DNA of 63,199 bases from CALZKI01 sp045124055 (GCA_045124055.1 JBGVKZ010000029.1:1-63199), one strand, 5' to 3'; counted from the first letter of the stretch, positions 16,273 to 25,596 are shown. The notes: a model not told the origin generated them from the letters alone. A program made the numbers and translations.

Positions 16273-16962
16273 ATGGACAAAAAGAGAAAAGAGATTATTG
16301 AGAATAATGAGGTTTCCAGCTTATATACTTTTTCCTTAGGCGGTGTGTCGCAGAAAGTATTGATAGAAGGAAAAACAAAAGATTTGCCGATAGTTCTAGT
16401 GCTTCATGGTGGACCAGGTTCGCCGATTCCTTTTTCGGTAGGTTGTAGAGGATTATTCCCTGAATTTACAGATAAATTTATTATGGTATACTGGGATCAG
16501 CTGGGTTCAGGAATTAATGACTATAATCTATCTGATAAGTTTGATATCAATTCTTTTGTCAATATGACCATAGATTTAATAAAAGAAGTAAAAGCAATCT
16601 TCCCCACAAATCCTTTGATACTCTTTGGTATGTCTTGGGGAAGTGTTTTGACATTAAAAGTAGTAAAACAAGTTCCCAATTTGATTGATGCAGTGGTCAC
16701 CTGGGGACAAGTAATAAAAAATTTATTTTTTAATGAGGAAGTACTTTGGACATTAAAAAAATCTAATTTGCCAAAGAAAAAATACAAAAAAGTGGAAGAA
16801 ATCCTTGCAAAAGGTCCGGCGGAAGAAGGCTTACAATTTTTAACAGGATGTATTCGAAAATATACCAATGGTTATCAAAATAGGGAAGGAGAATCTTCAC
16901 CGGTTGGTAATATCATAAAAAGGATTAATGACAAGTCCGGATTACTCCTTAAAGAATTTTAA
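16273..16962 (+). pseudogene. Alpha/beta hydrolase, N-terminal part (frameshifted)
   Basis: Frame of 229 aa encoding the first two thirds of a proline-iminopeptidase-like hydrolase: oxyanion motif LHGGPGSP (about 44-51), YWDQLGSG and the nucleophile elbow GMSWGS with Ser near 121. After INDKS the frame continues only as GLLLKEF and stops. The expected continuation SPDYSLKNFKS is encoded in the +1 frame, starting in the same bases. An intact homologue would be one protein of about 330 aa. The catalytic Asp and His lie in the second frame, so this part alone cannot be active. Sequencing error, true pseudogene or recoding are all possible. SD AGGAGG precedes the ATG. Confidence 0.75.
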
Positions 16963-17266
16963 GTCGATTATGATAAATGGAACTGCCAAGAGTAAATTAC
17001 TTTGGAAAGAATTATTGGTGATGGACTTAAGTGGTGAACTCGCAACGGTAGACAAGCCTTATGTTATTTTGCAAGGAGATACCGATATCGTCACAAATAC
17101 CAGTATTTTGCAACAGGTAGTGGATAAGGCAAATAATCCGAAAATCAGTTATAAGGTTGTAGAGAAATCGGGTCATATTCCAGGTGTAGAAGGAATGAAT
17201 GCAATTTGGAATTCATTAAGTGAGGTAGCATATGCCCAAGGTAACGGAAGAATATATTCAGAATAA
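16928..17266 (+). pseudogene. Alpha/beta hydrolase, C-terminal part (+1 frame)
   Basis: Continuation of the hydrolase begun at 16273. It carries the remaining triad residues, Asp in LQGDTDIV and His in KSGHIPGVE, and a normal C terminus (IWNSLSEVAYAQ). The overlap of the two frames is 16928-16962, and one surplus base in this stretch would account for the split. An ATG begins the frame but has no SD. Its last 35 bases overlap the TetR gene. Confidence 0.7.
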
Positions 17267-17900
17267 AAAGAAGATGATAATTGATGCAGCATATGATTTA
17301 TGCATTGAGAAAACAGTTAGTACTGTAACAATGCAGGATATTATCAATAAGACCGGGCTTAGCCAAGGGGGAATATACAGGTTTTACAAAGATATAGACG
17401 AAATATTTGGGGATATGCTGCTAGATATGCGAAAAAGAGTTTTCATCAAGGAGAAGGCAGATGAAATTTTTAATCAATCAGGTGAGAAAAGTGCGGCGGA
17501 AATGACCTATAAAATATTCGATATGTTAGCAGATTTTATGGAAGAAGAACTTATGGGAATTGAAAAAGTTGATTTTGAGTTATCTGTGCTTGCCATGAAT
17601 GCACCTGAAAGAGTAGAAAAGATTTTGTCTAATAATAGAGAAATCGGACACAAAGAATATCTGATAAACAAGAGTATGGAATTTTTTGGCAAAAAAATGC
17701 AACAAGGGGAGAATTTGGCTAGAGCCAGTCTGGAAGAAATAGGAACCTATATTACTTCTGCATTTTCTGGAATACAGATGTGTTGTATTGTCAATCATTG
17801 TTACAAAAAGAATCCAATGAGCAAGTTATACGAACCTAGAACACAACTAAGAACGTTGGCAAAGACTGTTAATTATTTATTAGGAATTGAAGAAATGTAA
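17232..17900 (+). CDS. TetR/AcrR-family transcriptional regulator
   Basis: Regulator of 222 aa. The N-terminal HTH (about 13-58) has TVTMQDIINKTGLSQGGIYRFYKD, the standard TetR signature. The remaining 160 residues form the ligand-binding, dimerising region. It overlaps the end of the split hydrolase by 35 bp and so is translated from the same message. The two AATGAA-N6-TTCA palindromes around the operon promoter are the likely autoregulatory sites, by position only. Confidence 0.9.
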   Translation: MPKVTEEYIQNKKKMIIDAAYDLCIEKTVSTVTMQDIINKTGLSQGGIYRFYKDIDEIFGDMLLDMRKRVFIKEKADEIFNQSGEKSAAEMTYKIFDMLADFMEEELMGIEKVDFELSVLAMNAPERVEKILSNNREIGHKEYLINKSMEFFGKKMQQGENLARASLEEIGTYITSAFSGIQMCCIVNHCYKKNPMSKLYEPRTQLRTLAKTVNYLLGIEEM

Positions 17901-18032
17901 GATAATCCTGGGTCTAAAATGACACAAAGGCAATTTACCATTTGTTTACTTAAAGTTTACCCTTTTTGGATAGAAGAAAAAAATAAATCCGCTATTCTAA
18001 AAATGGTGAAAAAAGGAAAGAGAGAAAAATAA

Positions 18033-19784
18033 ATGGTAGATGAACAGCAAAAAAAAGAATTTTATGAAATACTGGAAGAAAAGAAGATAAAACCGGTATA
18101 TCAGCCAATCGTATCCTTAGAAACAGGAAAAATTTACGGTTATGAGGCATTAAGTAGAATTGGGTTAAAAGATTGTAGTTTTAATACAGAAGAAATGTTT
18201 CATATTGCAGAAGAATTAAGCTGTGTATGGAAATTAGAAGAATTGTGTAGACGAAGAAGTCTAAAATTTGCAGGAGAAGGAAAACTAAACGGCAAAAAGC
18301 TTTTTGTCAATGTAGACCCAAAAGTAATACGTGATGAAAAGTTTAAAGAAGGTGCAACGTGTAAATATCTAAAGAAATATGGGTTGAAACCCTCAGACAT
18401 TGTTTTTGAAGTGACAGAACGAACTTCCATAGAAGATGCAGATGCTTTTCGACATACTATCGACCATTATCGAAGGCAACAGTATCGAATTGCCATAGAT
18501 GATTATGGTAGTGAATATGCTGGAGTCAGTAGGGTATGTGCCCTGGAACCACATTTTTTAAAAATTGATATGTATGTCATTCGAGATATTGATAAAAGTG
18601 CTATCAGACGTTCTATGGTAGAAAGTATTGTTATCTTTTGTGAAAGTGCCAATATTCATGTTATTGCAGAAGGCATTGAGACAAAAGAAGAATTGGAAAC
18701 TTTGGTACAACTGGGGGTACATTATGGACAAGGATATTATTTGCAAAAGCCACAACCGGAAATTTCAGATATTCCAAATGAAATAAAAGAGCAAATTGTC
18801 GAATATAGAAAATTATATACGAAGGAAAAAATGCAGAAATCTTTTTGGAGCAATGTAGGTAGTGTTTGTAATGAACGTGAAATCACAAGTCCGGATACTC
18901 CGGGATTTAAAATTTACGAATATGTAAAAAATGACCCAGAAATTTCAGAAATTACTGTAGTCGATAAAGAGAAAAATGTTCAAGGCGTTTTGACCCGTTC
19001 TGAACTTATGGAGTTGTTTGGTGGCAGATATGGATATAGTCTTCACGCCAAGAAAACTGCCAGCGACTTGATGAGTAGAGGTTTCTTGGCAGTTGATGAG
19101 GGATTATCCATAGAAGTGGTTTCAAAAATGGCAATGGTAAGACCTCATATACAGCTCTACAATGATGTAATTGTTACAAGAAATGATAAATATTTCGGTA
19201 GAGTCAGTGTAAAGGAACTTCTGGAAACAGCAGTTACCATTCAGGTTACAAAGGCAGTAGATGCCAATCCATTGACGGGATTACCGGGAAATGCCATTAT
19301 TGAAGAAAAAATAAAAAAATGCCTGAAAGAAAATGCACCCTATGCGATTGCCTATATTGATTTGGATAATTTTAAAGCATATAACGATGCATATGGATTT
19401 AACAATGGGGATATTATGATTAAAACCGTAGTAACCTGTATGAAGGAAGCCTGTAATAATGAAGAATTTTTAGGACATATTGGTGGTGATGATTTTGTGA
19501 TTATTGCAGATTACTATGAATTAGACGAGGTATGTCAGAAAATAGCAAATTTATTTTCCCAGGCAATATGCAATCTATATCGAAAAGAAGATTTGGAAAG
19601 AGGATACATATATTCTAAAAACCGAAACGGTTTTGCTGACACCTTTCCAATGGCAACTTTATCTATTGCTATTATTACCAACAAAAATGCACAATACCCG
19701 AATGTAGAAAGTTTTTCTGATGTATTGGTAAAAGCCAAAAAGAGAGCGAAACAGACAGAGGGAAACAGTATTCAGGTGGTATAA
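18033..19784 (+). CDS. EAL-CBS-GGDEF cyclic di-GMP protein
   Basis: Cytosolic signalling protein of 583 aa. The EAL phosphodiesterase domain (about 10-255) has YEALSR at 37-42, VNVDP, FEVTER, DDYGSEYAG, LKID, AEGIET and QGYYLQKP, so its metal and catalytic residues look present. A middle CBS pair (about 280-400) probably binds a nucleotide. The C-terminal GGDEF domain (about 415-580) has NPLTGLPGN, YIDLDNFKAYND and GGDDF at 484-488. GGDDF is an allowed variant of the diguanylate cyclase motif. No membrane segment is present. SD AAAGGAAAG; monocistronic with a strong terminator. Confidence 0.9.
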   Translation: MVDEQQKKEFYEILEEKKIKPVYQPIVSLETGKIYGYEALSRIGLKDCSFNTEEMFHIAEELSCVWKLEELCRRRSLKFAGEGKLNGKKLFVNVDPKVIRDEKFKEGATCKYLKKYGLKPSDIVFEVTERTSIEDADAFRHTIDHYRRQQYRIAIDDYGSEYAGVSRVCALEPHFLKIDMYVIRDIDKSAIRRSMVESIVIFCESANIHVIAEGIETKEELETLVQLGVHYGQGYYLQKPQPEISDIPNEIKEQIVEYRKLYTKEKMQKSFWSNVGSVCNEREITSPDTPGFKIYEYVKNDPEISEITVVDKEKNVQGVLTRSELMELFGGRYGYSLHAKKTASDLMSRGFLAVDEGLSIEVVSKMAMVRPHIQLYNDVIVTRNDKYFGRVSVKELLETAVTIQVTKAVDANPLTGLPGNAIIEEKIKKCLKENAPYAIAYIDLDNFKAYNDAYGFNNGDIMIKTVVTCMKEACNNEEFLGHIGGDDFVIIADYYELDEVCQKIANLFSQAICNLYRKEDLERGYIYSKNRNGFADTFPMATLSIAIITNKNAQYPNVESFSDVLVKAKKRAKQTEGNSIQVV

Positions 19785-19853
19785 CTTTTTATATTGATTG
19801 GATTTTGAAAAGAAATGGTCGCAGGAAAATATGAAAAATTAGCATATAAAAAC

Positions 19854-19904
19854 GAACCGACCCCCAAAAGTTAGACAAAAAATCTAACGATTGGGGGTCG
19901 GTTC
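19854..19904. terminator. Strong bidirectional terminator
   Basis: GAACCGACCCCCAA and TTGGGGGTCGGTTC form a perfect 14-bp outer stem, with a further GTTAGA/TCTAAC stem inside. It lies between the convergent EAL-GGDEF and PII-like genes. Confidence 0.85.
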
Positions 19905-19948
19905 AAAATCTACCCGCTGTTTCTTTTAGGTTAAATTGTAGGAATGTT

Positions 19949-20626
19949 TTAATCTTCAATCAATCTTAAACCGGCTGTATCAGTAACCGGAAGAGAGAAA
20001 GTAATGGCTTTAGCCTTACTTTCTAGACCGGCATTTTTCATAATTGCCTGCATAATGTCATTTTTTTGCTCGGTTTTTGTAACAATATATATAATTTCTT
20101 TTTCAGCCGCTAAAGATACGCCCATAAATTTTTCAGCAGCTTCCATACCGGTTCCTTTGGCATGAATAACTGTTCCACCATGTGCACCAGCTTCTCTTGC
20201 TGCGTCCATAATTAAGTTGGTATATCCTTGTTGTGCAATAACAATAATTAGTTCGTGGGTTGTGTTTTTCAAGGTTGATTCCTCCTGTTTTTGATAATCC
20301 TGACTTTCCAAAAGAAACTGTAATGTTTTTTTACCGCCTATGCTACTTAGAGGGACAATAAAAGCGATTCCACCACCAGGGGCATCAATTTTCAATTTCT
20401 TTTCTAATTGTTTCTTTATTTCTATCCAGGAATGTTCTTCCAGGACAGAGACGGCAACAGCTTTTTCTGTTGTATCCAGGCCAAGATAATCTAAAATTTC
20501 GTTGGCGGCTGTTCCAAAGCCAAGGGATAGAAACATAACGTTTAAATCATTTTCCTTGTAAAGTTCTATATATTTTGGTGCAATTTTTCTGTCAACGATT
20601 GTTGTCATCAAATATAAATTTCCCAT
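19949..20626 (-). CDS. Tandem PII-like signalling protein
   Basis: Protein of 225 aa made of two PII-like (GlnB-fold) halves. The first spans about 1-105 and includes DAPGGGIAFIVPL. The second spans about 120-225 and includes ELIIVIAQQGYTNLIMDAAREAGAHGG split by short loops, TVIHAKGTG and EIIYIVTKTEQ. The DUF1538 membrane protein gene lies 45 bp upstream on the same strand, so the two form an operon. By analogy with GlnK-AmtB, the protein may gate or regulate that membrane partner. Ligand unknown. The classical uridylylated T-loop Tyr context is not seen. Confidence 0.8.
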   Translation of the reverse strand: MGNLYLMTTIVDRKIAPKYIELYKENDLNVMFLSLGFGTAANEILDYLGLDTTEKAVAVSVLEEHSWIEIKKQLEKKLKIDAPGGGIAFIVPLSSIGGKKTLQFLLESQDYQKQEESTLKNTTHELIIVIAQQGYTNLIMDAAREAGAHGGTVIHAKGTGMEAAEKFMGVSLAAEKEIIYIVTKTEQKNDIMQAIMKNAGLESKAKAITFSLPVTDTAGLRLIED

Positions 20627-20671
20627 AGTATCCTCATTTCTTTGTAGAAGTTATTTCTTGAATTTATATTT

Positions 20672-22219
20672 TTATAATTCGATAATTTCCATATCTCCGT
20701 AAGAATCTAAAGCAGAGTGGTCTGCCAGAGAGGCAACTTCCTGATGAAGTCTGTTTTCTTTCAGTTTGAAAACAAGTCCCATAATCTGAATGGTAATTAA
20801 CGGAGTCATAGCTACCATAGCCACAATACCAAAAGCATCGGTAATAATGTTTCCACCCAGTGCTTCACAAGCACCCATAGCGAGTGGAAGCAGGAAAGTA
20901 GCAGTCATAGGACCACTGGCTACACCACCGGAGTCGAAGGCAATGGCGGTAAATATCTTTGGAACAAAAAATGTCAGTATCAATGCAATGAAGTATCCTG
21001 GAACTAAAAACCAGAGAATAGATATTCCAGTTAATACACGAATCATTGCAAGTCCAACAGATACGGAAACACCGATGGATAAGCTGGTTCCCATTGCTGT
21101 TGCGGAAATTGCACCGGAAGTCATTTCTTCCACCTGTTTTGTTAATACAAATACTGCAGGCTCTGCACGTACAATGAAATAACCGATAATCATACCAATC
21201 GGAACAATAATCCATGCATATGGCAAAGATGCCAAGGTCTGTCCTAAGTAATTTCCGGCTGGCATAAAGCCTACATTTACACCAGTTAAGAAAAGGACTA
21301 AACCGACATAGGTGTATACAAGACCAATACCGATTTTAATAAGAGTACGCTTGTTTATGTCTCTTGAAATGAGCTGAAAGATTCCAAAAAATACAATAAT
21401 AGGTAAGATGGAAATTGCCATCTCCTTTATGTAAGTAGGAAATTCTATTGCAAATAATTGCCACAAGTCCACGGTATTATCAATCATAGGAATGGATTCG
21501 GAAACCTGTTCTGTGGATTCCGGATTATAAATCATTCCTAAAATAAGAACCGATAAAATAGGTCCAATAGAACATAATGATACCAGACCAAAACTATCAT
21601 CTTCCGCATGTCTATCACTTCGGATGGAAGAAATACCAATACCAAATGCCATAATGAATGGTACGGTCATAGGTCCTGTGGTAACGCCGCCTGAGTCAAA
21701 GGCAATCGCAAGAAAGTCCTGTGGAACAAAAAAGGTCAAACCAAAGACTATCAAATAAAAAAAGACTAATAAGTATGACAAAGGTATTCCAAATAACATA
21801 CGAAGTAGTGCAATGACCAAAAAGAGTCCGACACCAATGGCCACTGCCATAATTAAGGTCATATTTGGAATGGAGGGGACTTGCTGTGCTAAAACCTGCA
21901 AGTCTGGTTCAGAAATTGTAATAATAAAACCCATAATAAAACTGATAAGAATAATGACAAATACATTTTTGGACTTTGTCATTACAGTTCCGACACGCTC
22001 GCCGATAGGGGTCATAGATAATTCCACACCAACGTTAAAAAATAACATTCCCACAATCAATAAGATTGCACCGATTAAAAATGTCATTAAAATACTGGGT
22101 GGGATGGGGGCTATTGAAAAGCATAGAAGCAACACAATAGCAAGAATTGGGAAAACCGCTTTTAAGGTTTCCATAAGTTTTTCTTTGAATTTTGAACGAT
22201 TAAATAACAATACTATCAA
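20672..22219 (-). CDS. DUF1538 family membrane protein
   Basis: Polytopic protein of 515 aa built from two homologous halves. AFDSGG-V-x2-GPMT occurs at 173-184 and again at 427-438, each preceded by FFVP, and an acidic E-P motif recurs (SEPDL at 103, AEPAV at 352). About a dozen hydrophobic segments are visible. Inverted or duplicated halves with conserved polar motifs in membrane segments suggest a transporter, but DUF1538 has no established substrate that I know of. TTG start at 22219 with SD GGAAAGG; an internal ATG at residue 16 is an alternative. First gene of an operon with the PII-like protein. Confidence 0.85.
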   Translation of the reverse strand: MIVLLFNRSKFKEKLMETLKAVFPILAIVLLLCFSIAPIPPSILMTFLIGAILLIVGMLFFNVGVELSMTPIGERVGTVMTKSKNVFVIILISFIMGFIITISEPDLQVLAQQVPSIPNMTLIMAVAIGVGLFLVIALLRMLFGIPLSYLLVFFYLIVFGLTFFVPQDFLAIAFDSGGVTTGPMTVPFIMAFGIGISSIRSDRHAEDDSFGLVSLCSIGPILSVLILGMIYNPESTEQVSESIPMIDNTVDLWQLFAIEFPTYIKEMAISILPIIVFFGIFQLISRDINKRTLIKIGIGLVYTYVGLVLFLTGVNVGFMPAGNYLGQTLASLPYAWIIVPIGMIIGYFIVRAEPAVFVLTKQVEEMTSGAISATAMGTSLSIGVSVSVGLAMIRVLTGISILWFLVPGYFIALILTFFVPKIFTAIAFDSGGVASGPMTATFLLPLAMGACEALGGNIITDAFGIVAMVAMTPLITIQIMGLVFKLKENRLHQEVASLADHSALDSYGDMEIIEL

Positions 22220-22290
22220 ACGCCTTTCCTATAAAGTTATTATCAGTATATCATAAATTTCAAAATATTTTTATAAAAAAACAATTAACA

Positions 22291-22319
22291 TTGACAAAAT
22301 ATGGAAAAAGTACTAGAAT
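22291..22319 (+). promoter_or_regulatory. Promoter of mntP riboswitch transcript
   Basis: TTGACA (22291-22296), 17 bp, TAGAAT (22314-22319). It lies just upstream of the riboswitch aptamer. Confidence 0.8.
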
Positions 22320-22337
22320 AGCCAAGTAATCAAAAAA

Positions 22338-22506
22338 TCCCATGAGGGAGTAGCAAGCGTTACACGTAGCAAGTCAACATACTGACCCTTTGGTCTGGCT
22401 TGTTTTAAATTGCGAGACTCATGTATAACTGTAGAGCTATGCATGAGGTGTATATATTTTCAGAAATTTACCAAGTATAGTTTTATGGCTGTGCTTGGTT
22501 TTTTGT
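22338..22506 (+). ncRNA. yybP-ykoY (Mn2+) riboswitch with terminator
   Basis: The aptamer (about 22338-22425) shows the motif elements CATGAGGGAGTAGC, GTCAACATACTGACC and GCGAGACTCATG. P1 is CATGAG (22341-22346) with CTCATG (22418-22423). A second CATGAG at 22442-22447 can pair with the same CTCATG and would break P1. Downstream, ACCAAGTATAG/CTGTGCTTGGT (22470-22500) plus TTTT is an intrinsic terminator. Known family members bind Mn2+ and turn on efflux genes. The mntP gene directly downstream fits this. Confidence 0.88.
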
Positions 22507-22539
22507 TATGTAAAACGCAACACAAAGGAAAAACAAATA

Positions 22540-23124
22540 ATGAATTGGAGTTTAGTATTTTTTACAAACAGTATTTTGCTTGGAGTTGGACTTGCTATGG
22601 ATGCATTTTCGGTGTCGCTGGCAAATGGATTGAATGAGCCGAAAATGAAGCGAAAGAGAGTATTTGGAATTGCAGGCGTATTCGCTTTTTTTCAGGCGTT
22701 AATGCCAATGATTGGTTGGGTATGTGTACATTGTATTTTGCAGGTGTTTTTGGTATTTGAAAAGGCAATTCCGTGGATTGCACTGATTTTACTTGCCTTT
22801 ATTGGTGGGAAAATGATAAAAGATGGCATCAAAAAAGAAGCATCGGAAGAAGAAAGTCAGAAGGTTGGTTTTATTGGCCTATTTATCCAAGGCATTGCTA
22901 CTTCCATTGATGCATTATCAGTTGGTTTTACGATATCGGAATATGATTTTTGGCATGCCATAGTTTGTGCCTTACTTATTGCGATTGTAACCTTTGCTAT
23001 TTGTGTCAGTGGTGTCTTTATTGGAAAAAAATATGGAACAAAGCTTGCCAATAAGGCATCGATTTTTGGCGGATGTATTTTGATATTTATTGGGATTGAA
23101 ATTTTTGTTAGTAGTATGTTTTAA
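22540..23124 (+). CDS. mntP: Manganese efflux pump MntP
   Basis: Inner-membrane Mn2+ exporter of 194 aa with six hydrophobic segments in two repeats. Each repeat carries the conserved Asp motif: GLAMDAFSVSLANG at about 16-29 and ATSIDALSVGF near 125. Start ATG 22540 has SD AAAGGA and gives the family's usual length; the longer frame begins within the riboswitch terminator region. It is controlled by the Mn2+ riboswitch, so expression should rise with manganese. Confidence 0.93.
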   Translation: MNWSLVFFTNSILLGVGLAMDAFSVSLANGLNEPKMKRKRVFGIAGVFAFFQALMPMIGWVCVHCILQVFLVFEKAIPWIALILLAFIGGKMIKDGIKKEASEEESQKVGFIGLFIQGIATSIDALSVGFTISEYDFWHAIVCALLIAIVTFAICVSGVFIGKKYGTKLANKASIFGGCILIFIGIEIFVSSMF

Positions 23125-23137
23125 ATAAGAAAAGAAG

Positions 23138-23197
23138 AAAAGACCGAAAAGAATAGTTCTTTGAGACGACCCTCAAAAGCTTACCTTTCGGTCTTTT
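23138..23197. terminator. Bidirectional terminator after mntP
   Basis: AAAGACCGAAA pairs with TTTCGGTCTTT around an inner TTTGAG/CTCAAA stem, with T- or A-runs on both sides. Confidence 0.8.
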
Positions 23198-23199
23198 TG

Positions 23200-24909
23200 T
23201 TAGTGAATATTTAATTCTCCATCAAAATAGATTACAGAATATACGCCACCGTGAGAAACGGTAAAACTATCTGCTAAGGTAGGAGTGCTACCGGATTTTT
23301 CAGCAAGATATTTCACACTGGAATAAGACATTTCTTCGCCATCAGAATAAATGATAAAATAAAAACCATTAGATGTATCATTCAGGTAGGTTCTATTTTT
23401 TTCTAAAATGCAAGGCATATTAGAAAACCAGCCACCTGCCATAATGTAGTTACGGGATGCAAAGATGTCTGTTTGAAAAACACTGCCGGAGTACCAGCGT
23501 AAAGAGGCTGTTTCTACAATATATTTATTTTCAGGATGCTGATTACAATATTCCGTAGTTTCTACAAGTCCCTGAATAAAAGCCTTTTGTCCTTCATTAA
23601 TGCGTTTGGTGTCGCGATATTGTAGCTGACCACTTGTATAGGAATGGTGAAAAAATACGACCATAATGACTAAGAGAGTGGCTAGCCGCAAAAGGTTTAA
23701 CCATTTTTTTCCTTTTTGGGTATTTCGGTAAGTAATAAAAGTAATTGCAATCAGTAGGAGTGTTTCACTTGCCATAAGAGGTATCGTGACTCTGTCAGGA
23801 TAACGTCCCTTATATATCAAATAAAACCAAACGACACCCTGTGATAGAACCAGTGATAAAAGTGGCAATAGCATTTTATACTGACCAGAAATTAGGATAT
23901 ATAATAAAGTACAGATGAAGGTGATTAAAAGTATTTTGTTCATCTGATAGTAGTCTTTCTCTAAGGTTAAGATATTACAATATTCTTCTACAATCTGCCT
24001 AAAACTTTGTGTAGTATCGTTATGATTTTTTGCATAGTCGGCAAGTTCTATAAGACAATCTACACATATGTCATAGTCTAATATGGTGTAAGAGGCATAT
24101 CCTTCGTAGGTAGCCTTAGAAACTTCATATTTCTCTAAAATAGGCCTCACATCTTCATAAGGTGGAAAATCCGTATAGTCGCATAAAACCGTTCTGGCTT
24201 CATTAAATGATTTATAGGTTGACCATTCTTCGCCGAGGTATCCAAGCTTATTTCCTAAAAAACCAATTAATACAATCGAAAGTACTACGCCAATTAGTTT
24301 GAGACATTTTACCAGATTCTTTTTCCACATAGAAAAATCAGAAATCAACAAATATACGCAAATAACTGCTAAGCCAAGGGGCTGAATCATTAGCATAGCC
24401 TGGTCCCTTAATAAAAAGGAGAAAGCTTCCAATATCAGAAAGAATACGCCACCGATTTTTTTGTTTTGATGAAGTAGCAAGGCACAGTAGCCGGCAACGG
24501 CAATACATGCAGCGATAGCCGTGTAAGTCATCTGTCCTACCAGATATAAGTGTGCTAAAAAATAGCAGGCAATTACGATGGTTATACCCAATTCTTCAAA
24601 AAGATTTTTACAGCGTGAGTAAGCACTTTCTAATAGAAATACAAAAGATAAATAGTAAAATGCTATGAGGCACCAACCGAACCAAGCAACGGAAGTGGTA
24701 ATTTTATAAAATAAAGAGAGTGGTAGTGCGAGCAAATAATTAACATATACTAAGTGTGCGTCAGGCTGTAAGGTCATAATTCCCGCCAACATTTCCGTCA
24801 AACATCTATCGTCGTTGGTAGAATAATAAAAACCCATTTTGTACCAAACTAAAAAGAGTAAACAGGCTGGCGTCAATATGGCTAAAATATGTTTCAAAGC
24901 TTTTTTCAT
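23200..24909 (-). CDS. Polytopic membrane protein, GT-C glycosyltransferase-like
   Basis: Protein of 569 aa with roughly 11 hydrophobic segments in the first 430 residues and a soluble C-terminal domain of about 130 aa. The first extracellular loop holds a diacidic NDD (32-34, in YYSTNDDRC), the position where GT-C enzymes that use polyprenyl-phosphate sugars carry catalytic acids. The acceptor is unknown. The YbaK gene is upstream on the same strand with a 34-bp gap, so they are probably co-transcribed. The gene ends at the mntP terminator. Assignment is by topology and the DD motif only. Confidence 0.65.
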   Translation of the reverse strand: MKKALKHILAILTPACLLFLVWYKMGFYYSTNDDRCLTEMLAGIMTLQPDAHLVYVNYLLALPLSLFYKITTSVAWFGWCLIAFYYLSFVFLLESAYSRCKNLFEELGITIVIACYFLAHLYLVGQMTYTAIAACIAVAGYCALLLHQNKKIGGVFFLILEAFSFLLRDQAMLMIQPLGLAVICVYLLISDFSMWKKNLVKCLKLIGVVLSIVLIGFLGNKLGYLGEEWSTYKSFNEARTVLCDYTDFPPYEDVRPILEKYEVSKATYEGYASYTILDYDICVDCLIELADYAKNHNDTTQSFRQIVEEYCNILTLEKDYYQMNKILLITFICTLLYILISGQYKMLLPLLSLVLSQGVVWFYLIYKGRYPDRVTIPLMASETLLLIAITFITYRNTQKGKKWLNLLRLATLLVIMVVFFHHSYTSGQLQYRDTKRINEGQKAFIQGLVETTEYCNQHPENKYIVETASLRWYSGSVFQTDIFASRNYIMAGGWFSNMPCILEKNRTYLNDTSNGFYFIIYSDGEEMSYSSVKYLAEKSGSTPTLADSFTVSHGGVYSVIYFDGELNIH

Positions 24910-24943
24910 AAAAAAAGTCCTTTCTTTTATAAGGTTTCCTTCG

Positions 24944-25414
24944 TTATGCCCAGTCTTTACAAACGTCTACCCAGCTGGTATAACCGGAGTATTTTTCTAA
25001 TTCTGGGAGCGTTAATTCAATGGCGGAATTGCTGCTGCCGCAAGCAGGAAAAACTGTATCAAAACGTTTCAGGGATTCATCTAAATAGACGGTAACAGAG
25101 TCCTTAATTGCGAAAGGACAGACGCCACCTACGGCATGACCTATCAATTCTTCTACCTGCTCATATGAAAGCATTTTTGCCTTAGTGGAAAAAGTGGCTT
25201 TATATTTGGGATTATCAATTTTGGCATCTCCAGCTACCACAATTAAAATTGCTTTGTCATCTACCAAGAAAGTTAAAGATTTTGCAATACGTTTTTCTTC
25301 ACATGAGAGAGCCTTTGCAGCCAATTCAACAGTGGCACTTGAAACGTCAAATTCCTGAATTCTATCTTCCATATTATATTGTCTAAAATATTCTTTTACT
25401 TTATCGATTGCCAT
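24944..25414 (-). CDS. YbaK/EbsC-family aminoacyl-tRNA deacylase
   Basis: Protein of 156 aa covering a single YbaK domain. Typical features are KSLTFLVDDKAILIVVAGD, KATFSTKAKML and GHAVGGVCPFAI (GxVxPFG-like), ending with LPELEKYSGY. Family members hydrolyse mischarged tRNAs such as Cys-tRNA(Pro), as stand-alone editing factors. The exact substrate is not predictable here. ATG with SD GAGGAG. Divergent from the Spo0A-like gene. Confidence 0.88.
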   Translation of the reverse strand: MAIDKVKEYFRQYNMEDRIQEFDVSSATVELAAKALSCEEKRIAKSLTFLVDDKAILIVVAGDAKIDNPKYKATFSTKAKMLSYEQVEELIGHAVGGVCPFAIKDSVTVYLDESLKRFDTVFPACGSSNSAIELTLPELEKYSGYTSWVDVCKDWA

Positions 25415-25530
25415 AGTAAATCTCCTCTGATATTAAAATAATATACTAATTGAAAGTCTAGAGAGTGGGCAGAATTTTGTCAAGCGTTTATCATTGTCAA
25501 TCTATGTAGTTTTTCCGCGATAGTTAAGAG

Positions 25531-25559
25531 TTGAATCAAAATTTGTCATTCTTTATAAT
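25531..25559 (+). promoter_or_regulatory. Promoter of the Spo0A-like gene
   Basis: TTGAAT (25531-25536), 17 bp, TATAAT (25554-25559). It lies upstream of SD TAGGAGG and ATG 25597, so the longer frame starting inside the -35 box is not the gene. Confidence 0.7.
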
Positions 25560-25596
25560 GAATTGTAGTTTTTATAGTGATAGGAGGATTAACGAC

